Part shown: piece after piece, positions 55,104 through 63,916 of the stretch
Numbering within the stretch: the stretch's first letter is position 1
Layout: each line of letters opens with the position of its first letter
Origin: Arcticibacterium sp964021845
GTDB taxonomy: Bacteria; Bacteroidota; Bacteroidia; Cytophagales; Spirosomataceae
Direction: 5' to 3'
Length of the DNA: 64,000 bases
Assembly: GCF_964021845.1 (NCBI RefSeq)
Contig: NZ_CAXHZC010000002.1
Coordinates: 310,001 to 374,000 of the forward strand
Program-made: the position numbers and the translations under genes
The notes under the pieces: model-generated
Databases searched by the model: none
What the model saw: the letters and a program-made list of their open reading frames with translations, nothing else
What the model was told of the DNA's origin: nothing

Positions 55104-55502
55104 CTAAAACTCCCTCTCACAAACCTTACAATAATGCTTAGGCTTGCTAGATATTGATTTCCAAAAGCCTAGTTTTTCTATGTAAGTGTCCTCATTGCCG
55201 CAGTTTGAGCATTCTTTTAGTGTGCCCTTATAATCTTTCCCTTTGATTTTTACTTCCTTACCAAAGTTGCTTTGGACTCTACCGTCATCTATTTCTTTCA
55301 GTATAGCCTTGGCGGCATCTAAATCTTCTTCCCTTACCTGAAGCTTAATACCACCAATAGCATTAGAAACCACTGGGTCGGCAGAAACTGTTTTCTGGTC
55401 TTTTAATAAATAATAAATACCAGCATCCTTAAACCGTGGCTCATAAAGCATGGTTTCAGAGTCGTAGTAAAAGGTTTTTATCGTGATTAGTTTTTCTTTC
55501 AT
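55104..55502 (-). CDS. DUF2007-type protein with C-terminal zinc ribbon
   Basis: A 132-residue cytosolic protein. The first ~70 residues are a DUF2007 (putative signal-transducing) domain with IGGIKLQVREEDLDAAKAIL. The C-terminal zinc ribbon has Cys pairs CSNCG and CKVC separated by about 26 residues. The role is unknown. It lies 53 bp from the DUF2851 gene on the same strand. Confidence 0.8.
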   Translation of the reverse strand: MKEKLITIKTFYYDSETMLYEPRFKDAGIYYLLKDQKTVSADPVVSNAIGGIKLQVREEDLDAAKAILKEIDDGRVQSNFGKEVKIKGKDYKGTLKECSNCGNEDTYIEKLGFWKSISSKPKHYCKVCEREF

Positions 55503-55555
55503 AGTGTTTCCTTTATATATTAATTTAGCCTTACTAAAGGCCGTTTATTTTAACC

Positions 55556-56827
55556 CTACCTCAAAATCCCAATACCTACCCCGCAGGAAAGACATTTCCT
55601 CTTTTGGCAAAATTCATTATAAAGTTCTATGCTTCCTTGGCTGTCAAACATCGTTTTAGTTTCCAAATCTATGCTGTTCCAAAACTTGGTGATTCTGTTT
55701 TTCTCAGCAGGTATTTCTTCTAAAAGTCCCAAAGCTTTTTCTACCAGTTCATGATTATCAATTTGTTTGGCATAAGCCACCAAAACAGGCACTGCAGTAT
55801 TTATAATCAAATTATGAATAGAAGAAAGTCCAATTCCCTTAAAGTCTCGACTGCTCTCTTTACCAAAATGATAATGTTTTCGCCAATATTCAGAAGGCTT
55901 GGCCTGAAAGAATTTCACTAAAATCTTAAAGTCATGACTTTCTATCAAAGTAGAAAAAAGGCTTTTGGACTGTGTCAATAAAGAAGCGATTTGACTTAGC
56001 CGCACTGTAGGGAAATTAGCAGGTCTTGTTCGCATAAATTTCCATGAGGCGGCCTTCATTTTTTCATCTACCAATCCGTGCTTTCTTGCTAAAAACTCAA
56101 ATTCAGTTTTTAACTTTTCTCCATATTCATCTAAGTCAACCACTAGAAAACCGGCCATACCAAAAAGCAAAGCTTCTGTTTTAAAAATAGAATTGGCATA
56201 TTTCCGAAGCACTTTAAAAGGTAGTTTTTCGGCTAAACTCAGAAACGCCTCATTATTGAGTTTGAAACCAAAGTTTCTAAGTAAAATTTGATACGTAACC
56301 TCCTCCCAGTCGTTTCCTAAATCCTCAAACCTTTGAGTTATTTCTTCTCCTTTTCTCTGCATACGCTGCATCAAAGCTTTCTCTAGCATAGAAAACTTCT
56401 TAATGTCAGGCACTTTTTCAAATTGATGGAAACATGGAATTTCGTCTTGCCCGTCTATCAAATTTTGGTATTGATGTAATAGAGCCAGATTAGTATTTGG
56501 CTTCAAAACTAAAGTAGGAATTGGCTTGTCAGCTACATTCCGAATATCAACATCATGCTCCCAAACAACGTGTAATATCACATTTTCATAAGCTGCATCA
56601 TATTGGTGTTTATGAAGATTCCAGTCGGAGGCTTTTAAATGAATTTCTACGCTTCCAGCCCACTCCACCTCCGCTATTCTTACACGTGCCTCTTTAAAAT
56701 CTGGACCAGAGTCGGTATTGTGAAAGCCCGTTTTTAGTACAGTGATTTCTTCCCCATTCTCAGTTTGTAATATAGTTTTTTCAAACTTCTGATATTGCCA
56801 GAGGTAGTGAAGGAAATCTTCTTTCAT
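55556..56827 (-). CDS. DUF2851 family protein
   Basis: A 423-residue protein of DUF2851, a family nearly restricted to Bacteroidota. It opens with EDFLHYLWQYQKFE and has the GFHNTDSGPDFKEARV motif near 33, then AGSVEIHLKASDWNLHKHQYD, VILHVVWEHD and LARKHGL. It ends in a Cys-containing segment (CQKRKCLSCGVG). The fold and function are unknown; the Asp/Glu/Lys pattern in the first 100 residues could be nuclease-like (inference). Confidence 0.85.
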   Translation of the reverse strand: MKEDFLHYLWQYQKFEKTILQTENGEEITVLKTGFHNTDSGPDFKEARVRIAEVEWAGSVEIHLKASDWNLHKHQYDAAYENVILHVVWEHDVDIRNVADKPIPTLVLKPNTNLALLHQYQNLIDGQDEIPCFHQFEKVPDIKKFSMLEKALMQRMQRKGEEITQRFEDLGNDWEEVTYQILLRNFGFKLNNEAFLSLAEKLPFKVLRKYANSIFKTEALLFGMAGFLVVDLDEYGEKLKTEFEFLARKHGLVDEKMKAASWKFMRTRPANFPTVRLSQIASLLTQSKSLFSTLIESHDFKILVKFFQAKPSEYWRKHYHFGKESSRDFKGIGLSSIHNLIINTAVPVLVAYAKQIDNHELVEKALGLLEEIPAEKNRITKFWNSIDLETKTMFDSQGSIELYNEFCQKRKCLSCGVGIGILR

Positions 56828-57023
56828 TGAGTGATTTTTGATTAATAGCTTTATAAAAATATAATAAATTCCTTATAAAGCTATCATTAATTCTTTGCTG
56901 TATCTGCTACAGCCAAAAACTTGATAACACTAGTCAAACAAACGGCTTTTGAAAACCTTTGCCCTTGCCGGGCTGGCAACCGAGAAAATGCTCTAAAACT
57001 TAAATAGCCACTGAAGGTAAATA

Positions 57024-57132
57024 TTTGTCATGATTTTGGTAGGCTGACCAAAATAACGCCAAACAAATTCACACTTATTTAAATGCACGAGGGGTTTCAC
57101 CCCTCGCTACTAATATATCGCTCCTCTGGAGC
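57024..57132. repeat. composite palindromic repeat, copy 5
   Basis: H1: TTTGTCATGATTTTGGT (57024-57040) with near-complement 57047-57063. H2: CGAGGGGT/ACCCCTCG (57088-57095/57099-57106), perfect. H3: GCTCC/GGAGC (57120-57124/57128-57132). It ends 15 bp after the stop side of pyrF; it and the preceding ~190 bp fill the gap to DUF2851 without any gene. Confidence 0.85.
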
Positions 57133-57147
57133 TTAATCAATTATTCT

Positions 57148-57972
57148 CTAAAGATACTCATCTAACAAACCTGCCATTTGAACCTGAAGTTTCTCAGCTT
57201 CTTTGGCGGCTGATTGACTAAAATCCTCTCCATTTGATGCATATATAATACCTCTGGATGAATTGACTAATAGGCCGCATTCCGCATTCATACCGTTTTT
57301 AGCTACTTCTTCCAAGCTTCCACCCTGTGCTCCTACTCCCGGAACCAGTAAGAAATGATTAGGGATAATTTCTCTTATCTCCTTTAATAAACTGGCTTTG
57401 GTAGCACCCACCACGTACATCAGTCTTTCAGAGTCTGCCCATTGAGAGCTTGTTCTTAGTACTTTCTCATAAAGCTTCTCGTCTCCTACAGATAGCTGTT
57501 GAAAATCCTTACTTCCTGGGTTAGATGTCAAAGCCAACAAGATAACCCACTTTCCATCAAAGTCTAAAAAAGGCTTTACAGAGTCTTCTCCCATGTAAGG
57601 TGCTACTGTAATGGAGTCAAATGACATCCCAGAGGCCGACTGGTCAAAGAAAGCTCTTGCATAAAGCGAAGAGGTATTTCCTATATCTCCTCTTTTGGCA
57701 TCGGCAATGGTAAAACAGTTTTTAGGAATGTACTCCAATGTCTTTTGTAAACTCTCCCAACCCTTAGGACCCATGGCCTCATAAAAAGCGATGTTGGGTT
57801 TATAAGAAACGGCAAACTTTTCAGTAGCGTCTATAATCTGTTTATTGAATTCAAAAACAGGGTCTTTTTCTTTCATCAAATGTGACGGAATTTTCTTGAT
57901 GTCGGTGTCTAAGCCCACACACAAAAAAGATTCCTTGCCTTTAATTTCTTTAAAAAGTTCTTCTTTTGTCAT
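57148..57972 (-). CDS. pyrF: orotidine-5'-phosphate decarboxylase
   Basis: Last step of UMP synthesis. The 274 residues follow the long (type 2) OMP decarboxylase pattern: FLCVGLDTDIKKIP near the start, SYKPNIAFYEAMG, catalytic Asp91, Lys93 and Asp96 in IADAKRGD, VAPYMGEDS, and the phosphate-binding LLVPGVGAQGG. Divergent from rfbC, with facing -7 elements in a 74 bp gap. Confidence 0.96.
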   Translation of the reverse strand: MTKEELFKEIKGKESFLCVGLDTDIKKIPSHLMKEKDPVFEFNKQIIDATEKFAVSYKPNIAFYEAMGPKGWESLQKTLEYIPKNCFTIADAKRGDIGNTSSLYARAFFDQSASGMSFDSITVAPYMGEDSVKPFLDFDGKWVILLALTSNPGSKDFQQLSVGDEKLYEKVLRTSSQWADSERLMYVVGATKASLLKEIREIIPNHFLLVPGVGAQGGSLEEVAKNGMNAECGLLVNSSRGIIYASNGEDFSQSAAKEAEKLQVQMAGLLDEYL

Positions 57973-57992
57973 TCTTACAGTTTTTGAATCCT

Positions 57993-58000
57993 CAAAGTTA
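57993..58000 (-). promoter_or_regulatory. putative -7 promoter element for pyrF
   Basis: Read leftward the bases are TAACTTTG, an exact TAnnTTTG match, 21 bp before the pyrF start codon. The leader would be short. Confidence 0.5.
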
Positions 58001-58012
58001 TGAGTAATTGGC

Positions 58013-58020
58013 TATTTTTG
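58013..58020 (+). promoter_or_regulatory. putative -7 promoter element for rfbC
   Basis: TATTTTTG matches TAnnTTTG, 27 bp before the rfbC start. It lies back to back with the pyrF element, so the two promoters overlap. Confidence 0.45.
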
Positions 58021-58046
58021 CGGCATCTTTTCAATAAAGCATATAA

Positions 58047-58583
58047 ATGGAATTTAAAAGGTCAGAGATAGAAGGTTTAGTAGAGATTCAGCCACGTATT
58101 TTTGAAGACGCTCGAGGTTATTTCTTTGAATCGTATCAATACGATTTATTCAAAAAGAATGGTATTCCGGAAGTATTTGTTCAAGACAATCAGTCTTATT
58201 CCGATACGGGTGTCTTAAGAGGCTTACATTTCCAAAGAGAACCTTTTGCTCAAGGAAAATTAGTAAGAGTAATCAGTGGCAAAGTATTAGACGTAGCGGT
58301 AGACATCAGACCTGAATCTCCTACCTACGGTCAACATAAAACGGTGGTTTTAGACGCTAAATTGAACAATATGTTCTACGTTCCTGCTGGATTTGCCCAT
58401 GGTTTTTATACCATAGAGCCCGCTATTTTCTCGTACAAGTGTACAAACCTTTATGATAAAGAAAGCGAAGGAGGAATCATCTGGAATGACCCTGAATTAA
58501 ACATTGACTGGGGAGCGGAAAAGCCAAACGTCTCTGAGAAAGATTTAATCTTACCTCTTTTTAAGGATTTGGCTAAGAGCTAA
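58047..58583 (+). CDS. rfbC: dTDP-4-dehydrorhamnose 3,5-epimerase
   Basis: Makes dTDP-4-keto-L-rhamnose for surface polysaccharide. The 178 residues show the cupin signature: GLVEIQPRIFEDARGYFFE, VQDNQSYSDTGVLRGLHFQ with catalytic His61, Lys71 and Tyr130 in IFSYKCTNLYD, and IIWNDPELNIDW. No rfbA, B or D gene is adjacent, so the rest of the pathway is elsewhere. It ends before a strong terminator. Confidence 0.96.
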   Translation: MEFKRSEIEGLVEIQPRIFEDARGYFFESYQYDLFKKNGIPEVFVQDNQSYSDTGVLRGLHFQREPFAQGKLVRVISGKVLDVAVDIRPESPTYGQHKTVVLDAKLNNMFYVPAGFAHGFYTIEPAIFSYKCTNLYDKESEGGIIWNDPELNIDWGAEKPNVSEKDLILPLFKDLAKS

Positions 58584-58623
58584 ATCCGCTTATCAAAAAG
58601 TATTGAATAAAAGTTCAATATTA

Positions 58624-58662
58624 AGGCTGTCTCATTTTATAGATGAGACAGCCTCTTTTTTT
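58624..58662. terminator. intrinsic terminator between convergent rfbC and btuB-like gene
   Basis: AGGCTGTCTCAT (58624-58635) pairs perfectly with ATGAGACAGCCT (58643-58654), with a 7-base loop and a T tract at 58656-58662. An imperfect A-rich stretch precedes it. Confidence 0.92.
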
Positions 58663-58668
58663 ATAAAT

Positions 58669-60609
58669 CTAGTTATATGCTAAACCTATTTTAAAGTTTG
58701 ACGGGCGAGCGTTATACCCATAAACTTCAGAATAATTTACATTAAAGATATTTGACCCAGCTGCAAAAACCTTAAGGTTTGCCTTAATGGAATAGCTTAC
58801 GCTCAAGTCAATTAAAGAATATGAATGCAAATCAACCGCAACTGTTTGGAACAAATTAGAATCATAGAAACCATCTGTTCTTTTTCCCACAAACTGATAA
58901 TCAAGAGCCACTGTCATTTTTTTACACAGACTTAAAGCAGCACCTAAATTAAGAGCATGTTTAGGTATTCTTATCAAATTATACTCTTGGTCTTCTTTGT
59001 CTAAAAGGCTGTTATACCCATCTAAAAAAGTATAATTACCATGTAATGAAACTGGACCAACTTGCTGACTAGCTGACAATTCTACACCACTAGTTTGCTG
59101 TTCATCAATATTAACATATTGACCGTAAGGTGGCGTATCAAGAGACAAGAATGTCACTTTATCCTGATTTCTTCTGTTAAAATAAGCTACCGAAGCTGAA
59201 CTTCCTTTTTCAGCATTATTGTATTTAAACCCTAACTCTAGGTTTCTAGAGGCCTCAGGTACTAAGTCTAAATTCCCGTAAGGAGAGTATAATTGATAAA
59301 GCGTTGGGTTTTTATAACTCGTAGCTAAAACCCCAAAGACCGTAATCATTTGATTGGCTCTGAAATATGGATTTAGCGAATAAGAGAAATTTGCTCCATA
59401 TTCAGAGTGTGAATTTAATCTTCCACCAAGCTCTATGCCCACTTTTTGATTGGCAGAAATATCAACAGCCGAGTAAACACTAAAGTTATCAATCTTGGTG
59501 TCATCATAAAGAAGAGGCACATCTTCAAACGGTCCAAAAGCACTTACAGAGTAGTATGTTTGAGCAATGCTCTGATTTCTCAGGTCAGTGCCAAGAAGAA
59601 CTTTAACATCTTCGCTCACAAAAAACTGAGCATATAAGTCGTAGAAATTTGACTTACTTCCGAAGGTAGAATACGAGTATTTTGCAAAAGCACTTTCCGC
59701 CACAAAACTAGAATCATCTTCAAAGGTTCTGTCTACTTGAGAAGTATGAGCATTAAAATGCAACTGAAACTTTTCTTTTACCCAGTCAGCTCCTACTCCT
59801 ACTTGAAAGTTTTCAGAGTTAAAAACATAGTCTTTTTCATCTATCAAAGCACCAGCATCTAAGTCGGCCATATAATCAGTTTTTCTTCCGAAAGCTCTCA
59901 CGGTAACTTCGCCAAACTTTTTTGACAACTGTGCATTAAGGCTATTACGGTCAAATCCGTCTTTTTCTGCTGATAGTGAGTCAGAAACCGTAGCCGAAGA
60001 AAATCCATCACTTTTAACTTTATTATAACCAAGATTATAATTAAAGCCGCTTATCTCTCCATTCACACCAAGCCCTAAATCAAGTGTATTAAAGCTACCA
60101 TAAGAAAATTTTCCGTAAGGTGTAAATGGTTTTTTAGCACCTTTTTTACTAATAAAGTTTATTACTCCTGCCACGGCGTCAGAGCCATAAAGTGTAGACT
60201 GACCTCCTTTAAGAATTTCAATACGCTCAATAAATTGAAGATTGATAAGGTTAAGGTCATAATTACCCTCCGTAGAAGAAGGATCATAAAGCGGAACTCC
60301 ATCAAGAAGTATCAATGTTTTGCCAGAGCTAGCTCCCCTTAGAAATAAACTTTGGTTACTGCCTAATGGCTGTCCAGAACCTACTACATTAATACCAACT
60401 TGCTTTTGTAGCAAATCAGAAACCGACCAACCGGCGTGAGCTCTAATTAAAGAATCTCCAAGAACAATCATGGACTTGCCCAACTGTGACGACTTCTGCG
60501 GTAATTTGGTGGTAGTTACGTTAACTTCTGCTAACTCAGTTTGAGCCATTACGGAGGCACTAATTAGGCATACGCATAATAATAGGCTCCTTCTAAAAAA
60601 TGTAAACAT
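58669..60609 (-). CDS. btuB: TonB-dependent vitamin B12 (cobalamin) receptor, BtuB-like
   Basis: A 646-residue outer-membrane receptor with a signal peptide ending at VMAQTE. The plug has SLFLRGASSGKTLILLDGVPLYDPS and FIERIEILKGGQSTLYGSDAVAGVINFISK, then a 22-strand-type barrel ending at NFKIGLAYN. It lacks the carboxypeptidase-like domain of the other two receptors in this window. A cobalamin riboswitch upstream on the same strand makes B12 or a corrinoid the likely ligand. No btuCDF genes are adjacent. Confidence 0.9.
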   Translation of the reverse strand: MFTFFRRSLLLCVCLISASVMAQTELAEVNVTTTKLPQKSSQLGKSMIVLGDSLIRAHAGWSVSDLLQKQVGINVVGSGQPLGSNQSLFLRGASSGKTLILLDGVPLYDPSSTEGNYDLNLINLQFIERIEILKGGQSTLYGSDAVAGVINFISKKGAKKPFTPYGKFSYGSFNTLDLGLGVNGEISGFNYNLGYNKVKSDGFSSATVSDSLSAEKDGFDRNSLNAQLSKKFGEVTVRAFGRKTDYMADLDAGALIDEKDYVFNSENFQVGVGADWVKEKFQLHFNAHTSQVDRTFEDDSSFVAESAFAKYSYSTFGSKSNFYDLYAQFFVSEDVKVLLGTDLRNQSIAQTYYSVSAFGPFEDVPLLYDDTKIDNFSVYSAVDISANQKVGIELGGRLNSHSEYGANFSYSLNPYFRANQMITVFGVLATSYKNPTLYQLYSPYGNLDLVPEASRNLELGFKYNNAEKGSSASVAYFNRRNQDKVTFLSLDTPPYGQYVNIDEQQTSGVELSASQQVGPVSLHGNYTFLDGYNSLLDKEDQEYNLIRIPKHALNLGAALSLCKKMTVALDYQFVGKRTDGFYDSNLFQTVAVDLHSYSLIDLSVSYSIKANLKVFAAGSNIFNVNYSEVYGYNARPSNFKIGLAYN

Positions 60610-60706
60610 TAAAAAATAATTTGTTCAGCGAACTAGCTGAAATAAAAAATTAGACTTCCGCTCATCAATAGTCATTCACCGTAACTAGTTGAAAAGAATA
60701 TTTTTT

Positions 60707-60870
60707 GGCAGGTCTCCTGGCTTAGTGTCACTTGATTTTTCCTTCCCATCATTTATCATGACAGTGGACAGCGGTTTCAAGTATAGACACCGAACAGTTG
60801 CGGCGACAGCTCATGCTTTAAACATGATTCCCTCTTAGGCAAATTGGATATTGAATCCAAAAGCACCAAA
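60707..60870 (-). promoter_or_regulatory. cobalamin riboswitch
   Basis: On the minus strand the leader carries the B12 box AGCCAGGAGACCTGCC (plus-strand positions 60707-60722), preceded by GCCGCAACTGTTCGGTGTC and a 5' GGTGCTTTTGGATTC at about 60850-60867, the usual order of a cobalamin riboswitch aptamer. About 97 bases separate the box from the btuB start and contain the expression platform. High cobalamin should lower receptor synthesis. Confidence 0.93.
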
Positions 60871-60990
60871 AACTGCCGCAAAACTACTCTATTTAATATC
60901 AAAGTTCTCAATAAATTCTAAATGTTTTTGAATAGCAAAATGGCTTCTATATCTTGTCTCAATTATTTCAATAAACGTTAATACAAAGCG

Positions 60991-62754
60991 ATGCTAGAAG
61001 AACTAAATTTAGACAAAACGGCAGAAAAGAATATAAAGAAGTGGCTCAAGGGAAAATATGATGACGAAACTAAAGCTACTATCAATAAATGGATAGAAGA
61101 GAAAAACATTAGTCAACTGACCGATTCGTTTTATAAAAATTTAGAATTCGGAACTGGTGGTATGCGTGGAGAAATAGGCGTAGGTTCTAACAGAATGAAC
61201 AAATACACGGTTGGTGCTGCCACACAAGGCTTAGCTAATTACATAAACAAATGCTATCCAGAAGGTGAAGATCTAAAAGCAGCTATTGCCTATGATAGCA
61301 GAAACTTCTCTCCTGAGTTTGCTCAAATTGCTGCAGACATTTTCTCTGCAAATGGAATTACGGCCTATGTTTTTCCAGAACTCAGACCTACACCACAGCT
61401 ATCTTTTACAGTAAGAGAATTGGGTTGTCAGGCTGGTTTAGTAATTACGGCATCTCATAATCCTAGAGAATATAATGGTTATAAGGTTTATTGGAATGAC
61501 GGTTCTCAGGTGGTAGCTCCGCATGATAAAAACATTGTGGATGAAGTAAATGCTATCACTACTATTAGTAAAATTAAGTTTAGAGGTATAAAAAAACGAC
61601 TTAAAACTATAAGACCTGCTTTGGATAAAAAATATTTAAAAGCAGTTAAAAGTATAAGCGTATCTCCAAGAATAAATAGAAAGCAGTCTGATTTAAAAAT
61701 AGTATTCTCCTCTATTCACGGAACCGGTATCACTATGGTACCTGATGCTTTAAAACAATTGGGTTTTGAGAATGTACATATAGTAGAAGAGCAAGCTAAA
61801 CCTGACGGCAATTTCCCTACAGTGGTTTATCCTAACCCTGAGGAGCAAGAAGCTATGAGTCTTTCATTGAAATTAGCTAAAGAAATAGATGCAGACTTGG
61901 TAATGGCAACAGACCCAGATGCCGATAGAGTAGGAATGGCCGTTAAAGACCCTTCGGGCGAATGGCAACTTCTTAACGGTAATCAGGCCGCCAGCCTTAT
62001 CGTTTTCTATTTATTAAAAGCTTGGAAAAAAGCCAAGAAACTGACTGGTAAAGAATATGTGGCCAAAACTATTGTTACCACAGAGCTAATTGATGCCATG
62101 GCTGCTAAAGCAGGTGTTAAATGTTATAATACACTTACTGGGTTCAAATACATAGCACAGGTTATAAGAGAAACCGAAGGAAAAGAAACGTTTATAGGTG
62201 GTGGTGAAGAGAGTTACGGATACCTTATTGGAGATAAAGTAAGAGATAAAGATGCTGTAGCGGCATGTGCTATTATAGCTGAGCTAACTGCTTATGCAAG
62301 GCATAATGGCATTAGTCTGTTTGACTTCCTTGCAGATATGTATAAAGAATATGGCTTCTTCTATGAAGGACTTATCTCTGTTACTAAAAAAGGTAAATCT
62401 GGTGCTGAAGAAATACAGCAAATGATGGCAGACTTTAGAGCAAACCCTCCTAAGGAATTAGCAGGAAGCACTGTTATCAGAATGGATGACTACAAAGCCT
62501 TAACACGAACTAATTTAGAGTCTGGTGAAGCTGAGGATATCCCAACTGGCTTAGGCATTGAAAGCTCAAATGTGCTTCAGTTTTTCACTAAAGATGGCAC
62601 TAAGTTTACATGTAGACCATCTGGAACCGAGCCAAAAATCAAATTTTATGTAGGTGTTAAAGGGGAATTAAAAGATAAAACTCTTTTTAAAGAGACCTTA
62701 GAGTCGCTGAAAAACAAAGTAAGCTCTATTAAAGATGAACTTGCTCTAAGTTAA
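60991..62754 (+). CDS. phosphohexomutase (phosphoglucomutase/phosphomannomutase)
   Basis: A 587-residue enzyme of the alpha-D-phosphohexomutase superfamily. It has FGTGGMRGEIGVGSNRMN near the N terminus, the phospho-serine loop ITASHNP with Ser155, the metal-binding loop ATDPDADRVG (Asp308, Asp310, Asp312), the sugar loop GGGEESYGYLIG and the phosphate-binding CRPSGTEPKIKFY near the C terminus. The N-terminal ~45-residue extension and length fit the type 2 phospho-sugar mutases of Bacteroidota. Two bases before the LytS-like gene, so possibly co-transcribed. Confidence 0.93.
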   Translation: MLEELNLDKTAEKNIKKWLKGKYDDETKATINKWIEEKNISQLTDSFYKNLEFGTGGMRGEIGVGSNRMNKYTVGAATQGLANYINKCYPEGEDLKAAIAYDSRNFSPEFAQIAADIFSANGITAYVFPELRPTPQLSFTVRELGCQAGLVITASHNPREYNGYKVYWNDGSQVVAPHDKNIVDEVNAITTISKIKFRGIKKRLKTIRPALDKKYLKAVKSISVSPRINRKQSDLKIVFSSIHGTGITMVPDALKQLGFENVHIVEEQAKPDGNFPTVVYPNPEEQEAMSLSLKLAKEIDADLVMATDPDADRVGMAVKDPSGEWQLLNGNQAASLIVFYLLKAWKKAKKLTGKEYVAKTIVTTELIDAMAAKAGVKCYNTLTGFKYIAQVIRETEGKETFIGGGEESYGYLIGDKVRDKDAVAACAIIAELTAYARHNGISLFDFLADMYKEYGFFYEGLISVTKKGKSGAEEIQQMMADFRANPPKELAGSTVIRMDDYKALTRTNLESGEAEDIPTGLGIESSNVLQFFTKDGTKFTCRPSGTEPKIKFYVGVKGELKDKTLFKETLESLKNKVSSIKDELALS

Positions 62755-62755
62755 G

Positions 62756-63916
62756 ATGGAATATAGACTCTCTAATTTGACACTTTTTTTCTTTGGCTTA
62801 TTGACCGTTTCAATGGCTCAAGAGAATACACAAATTAGGGAGTCTAATGTTTATATTGAAAAAGTAGAAATCTCTGGTCGTGCAGTACCTATGGATTCTA
62901 TTCTTCAAACAGACTATTATCATAATAACTTAAAAGTATTTTTTGGCAATCAGTTTACTTTCCCAAATACCGGTCGTTACAGGCTTTTTAACCCTGATGT
63001 GGCTAGTTCCAAATACTCTATTTGGAACACCGTAGATTCCCCTGAAATCAATATTTATAACCTTCCAGCGGGAACTTATGAATTTCAATTCATGGACGTG
63101 GTAAGTAAAACAAAAACAACTAAAACTGCCTTCATACTAATAGTCAATAGGCCTTGGTATAGTACTTGGTGGTTTTGGGCATTAGGTTTTGTATGCCTTT
63201 TCACCTTGCTATACGGAAGAGAAAAATTCTTAAAGAGTCAAGAGGAAGAAGAAAAAGAACAACAAAAGAAGATTGTTGACCTTGAGTTAAGAACACTCCA
63301 ATTACAGATGAACCCACATTTCATCTTTAACGCTTTGAACTCCATTCAAAGCTATGTAATGTCTCAAGATACTGTTAAGGCAAACGATTACCTGACTAAG
63401 TTTGCTCATTTAATACGTATGTTTCTTGACTCCTCTAGAAACAAGTATATCTCTATTGATGAAGAAATAACACTTCTTCAACTTTATGTAGAAATGGAAA
63501 ACCTGCGATTTGAAAACAAATTTGACTACCAAATCAACGTTGACCCAAACGTAGACAAGATGATAGAAATACCCACTATGGTACTTCAGCCTTTTATAGA
63601 AAACTCTATTAATCACGGTTTACGTTATAAAGAGAATAAAGGCTTTTTAGAAATTAACTTCACTGATGATGCCAATTTTATTACCTGTACTGTAATAGAC
63701 GACGGCGTTGGTAGGATTAAGTCAAAGGGAATTCAGGTAAAATCCATAAAAGGCTACAAATCACAAGGATTAAAAATCACCCAAGAAAGATTGAAAACTT
63801 ACAACAAGATAAATAACAGTAATATTCAATTTTCTATAGACAATGTTCTTTCTGAAAATGATTCAGCCGATGTTGGCACTGTGGTGATAATAAGATTCCC
63901 AAAAAACATGGAATAA
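62756..63916 (+). CDS. LytS-type membrane sensor histidine kinase
   Basis: A 386-residue kinase of the His_kinase (LytS/YehU) family. There is a signal peptide or anchor, a Y_Y_Y-like extracytoplasmic beta-domain (about 35-130, ending GTYEFQFMDVV), one membrane segment (about 137-156, WWFWALGFVCLFTLL), a coiled coil, and the kinase motif LQMNPHFIFNALNSIQ with His188. HATPase is present with PFIENSINHGLR and VIDDGVG. There is no beta-propeller, unlike many Bacteroidota homologues. It overlaps the next gene by one base (TAATG). Confidence 0.9.
   Translation: MEYRLSNLTLFFFGLLTVSMAQENTQIRESNVYIEKVEISGRAVPMDSILQTDYYHNNLKVFFGNQFTFPNTGRYRLFNPDVASSKYSIWNTVDSPEINIYNLPAGTYEFQFMDVVSKTKTTKTAFILIVNRPWYSTWWFWALGFVCLFTLLYGREKFLKSQEEEEKEQQKKIVDLELRTLQLQMNPHFIFNALNSIQSYVMSQDTVKANDYLTKFAHLIRMFLDSSRNKYISIDEEITLLQLYVEMENLRFENKFDYQINVDPNVDKMIEIPTMVLQPFIENSINHGLRYKENKGFLEINFTDDANFITCTVIDDGVGRIKSKGIQVKSIKGYKSQGLKITQERLKTYNKINNSNIQFSIDNVLSENDSADVGTVVIIRFPKNME

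Noticed and set aside
56828..57147. tRNA or small RNA gene in the gap before pyrF
   Set aside because: No cloverleaf or conserved RNA motif; the palindromes belong to repeat copy 5.
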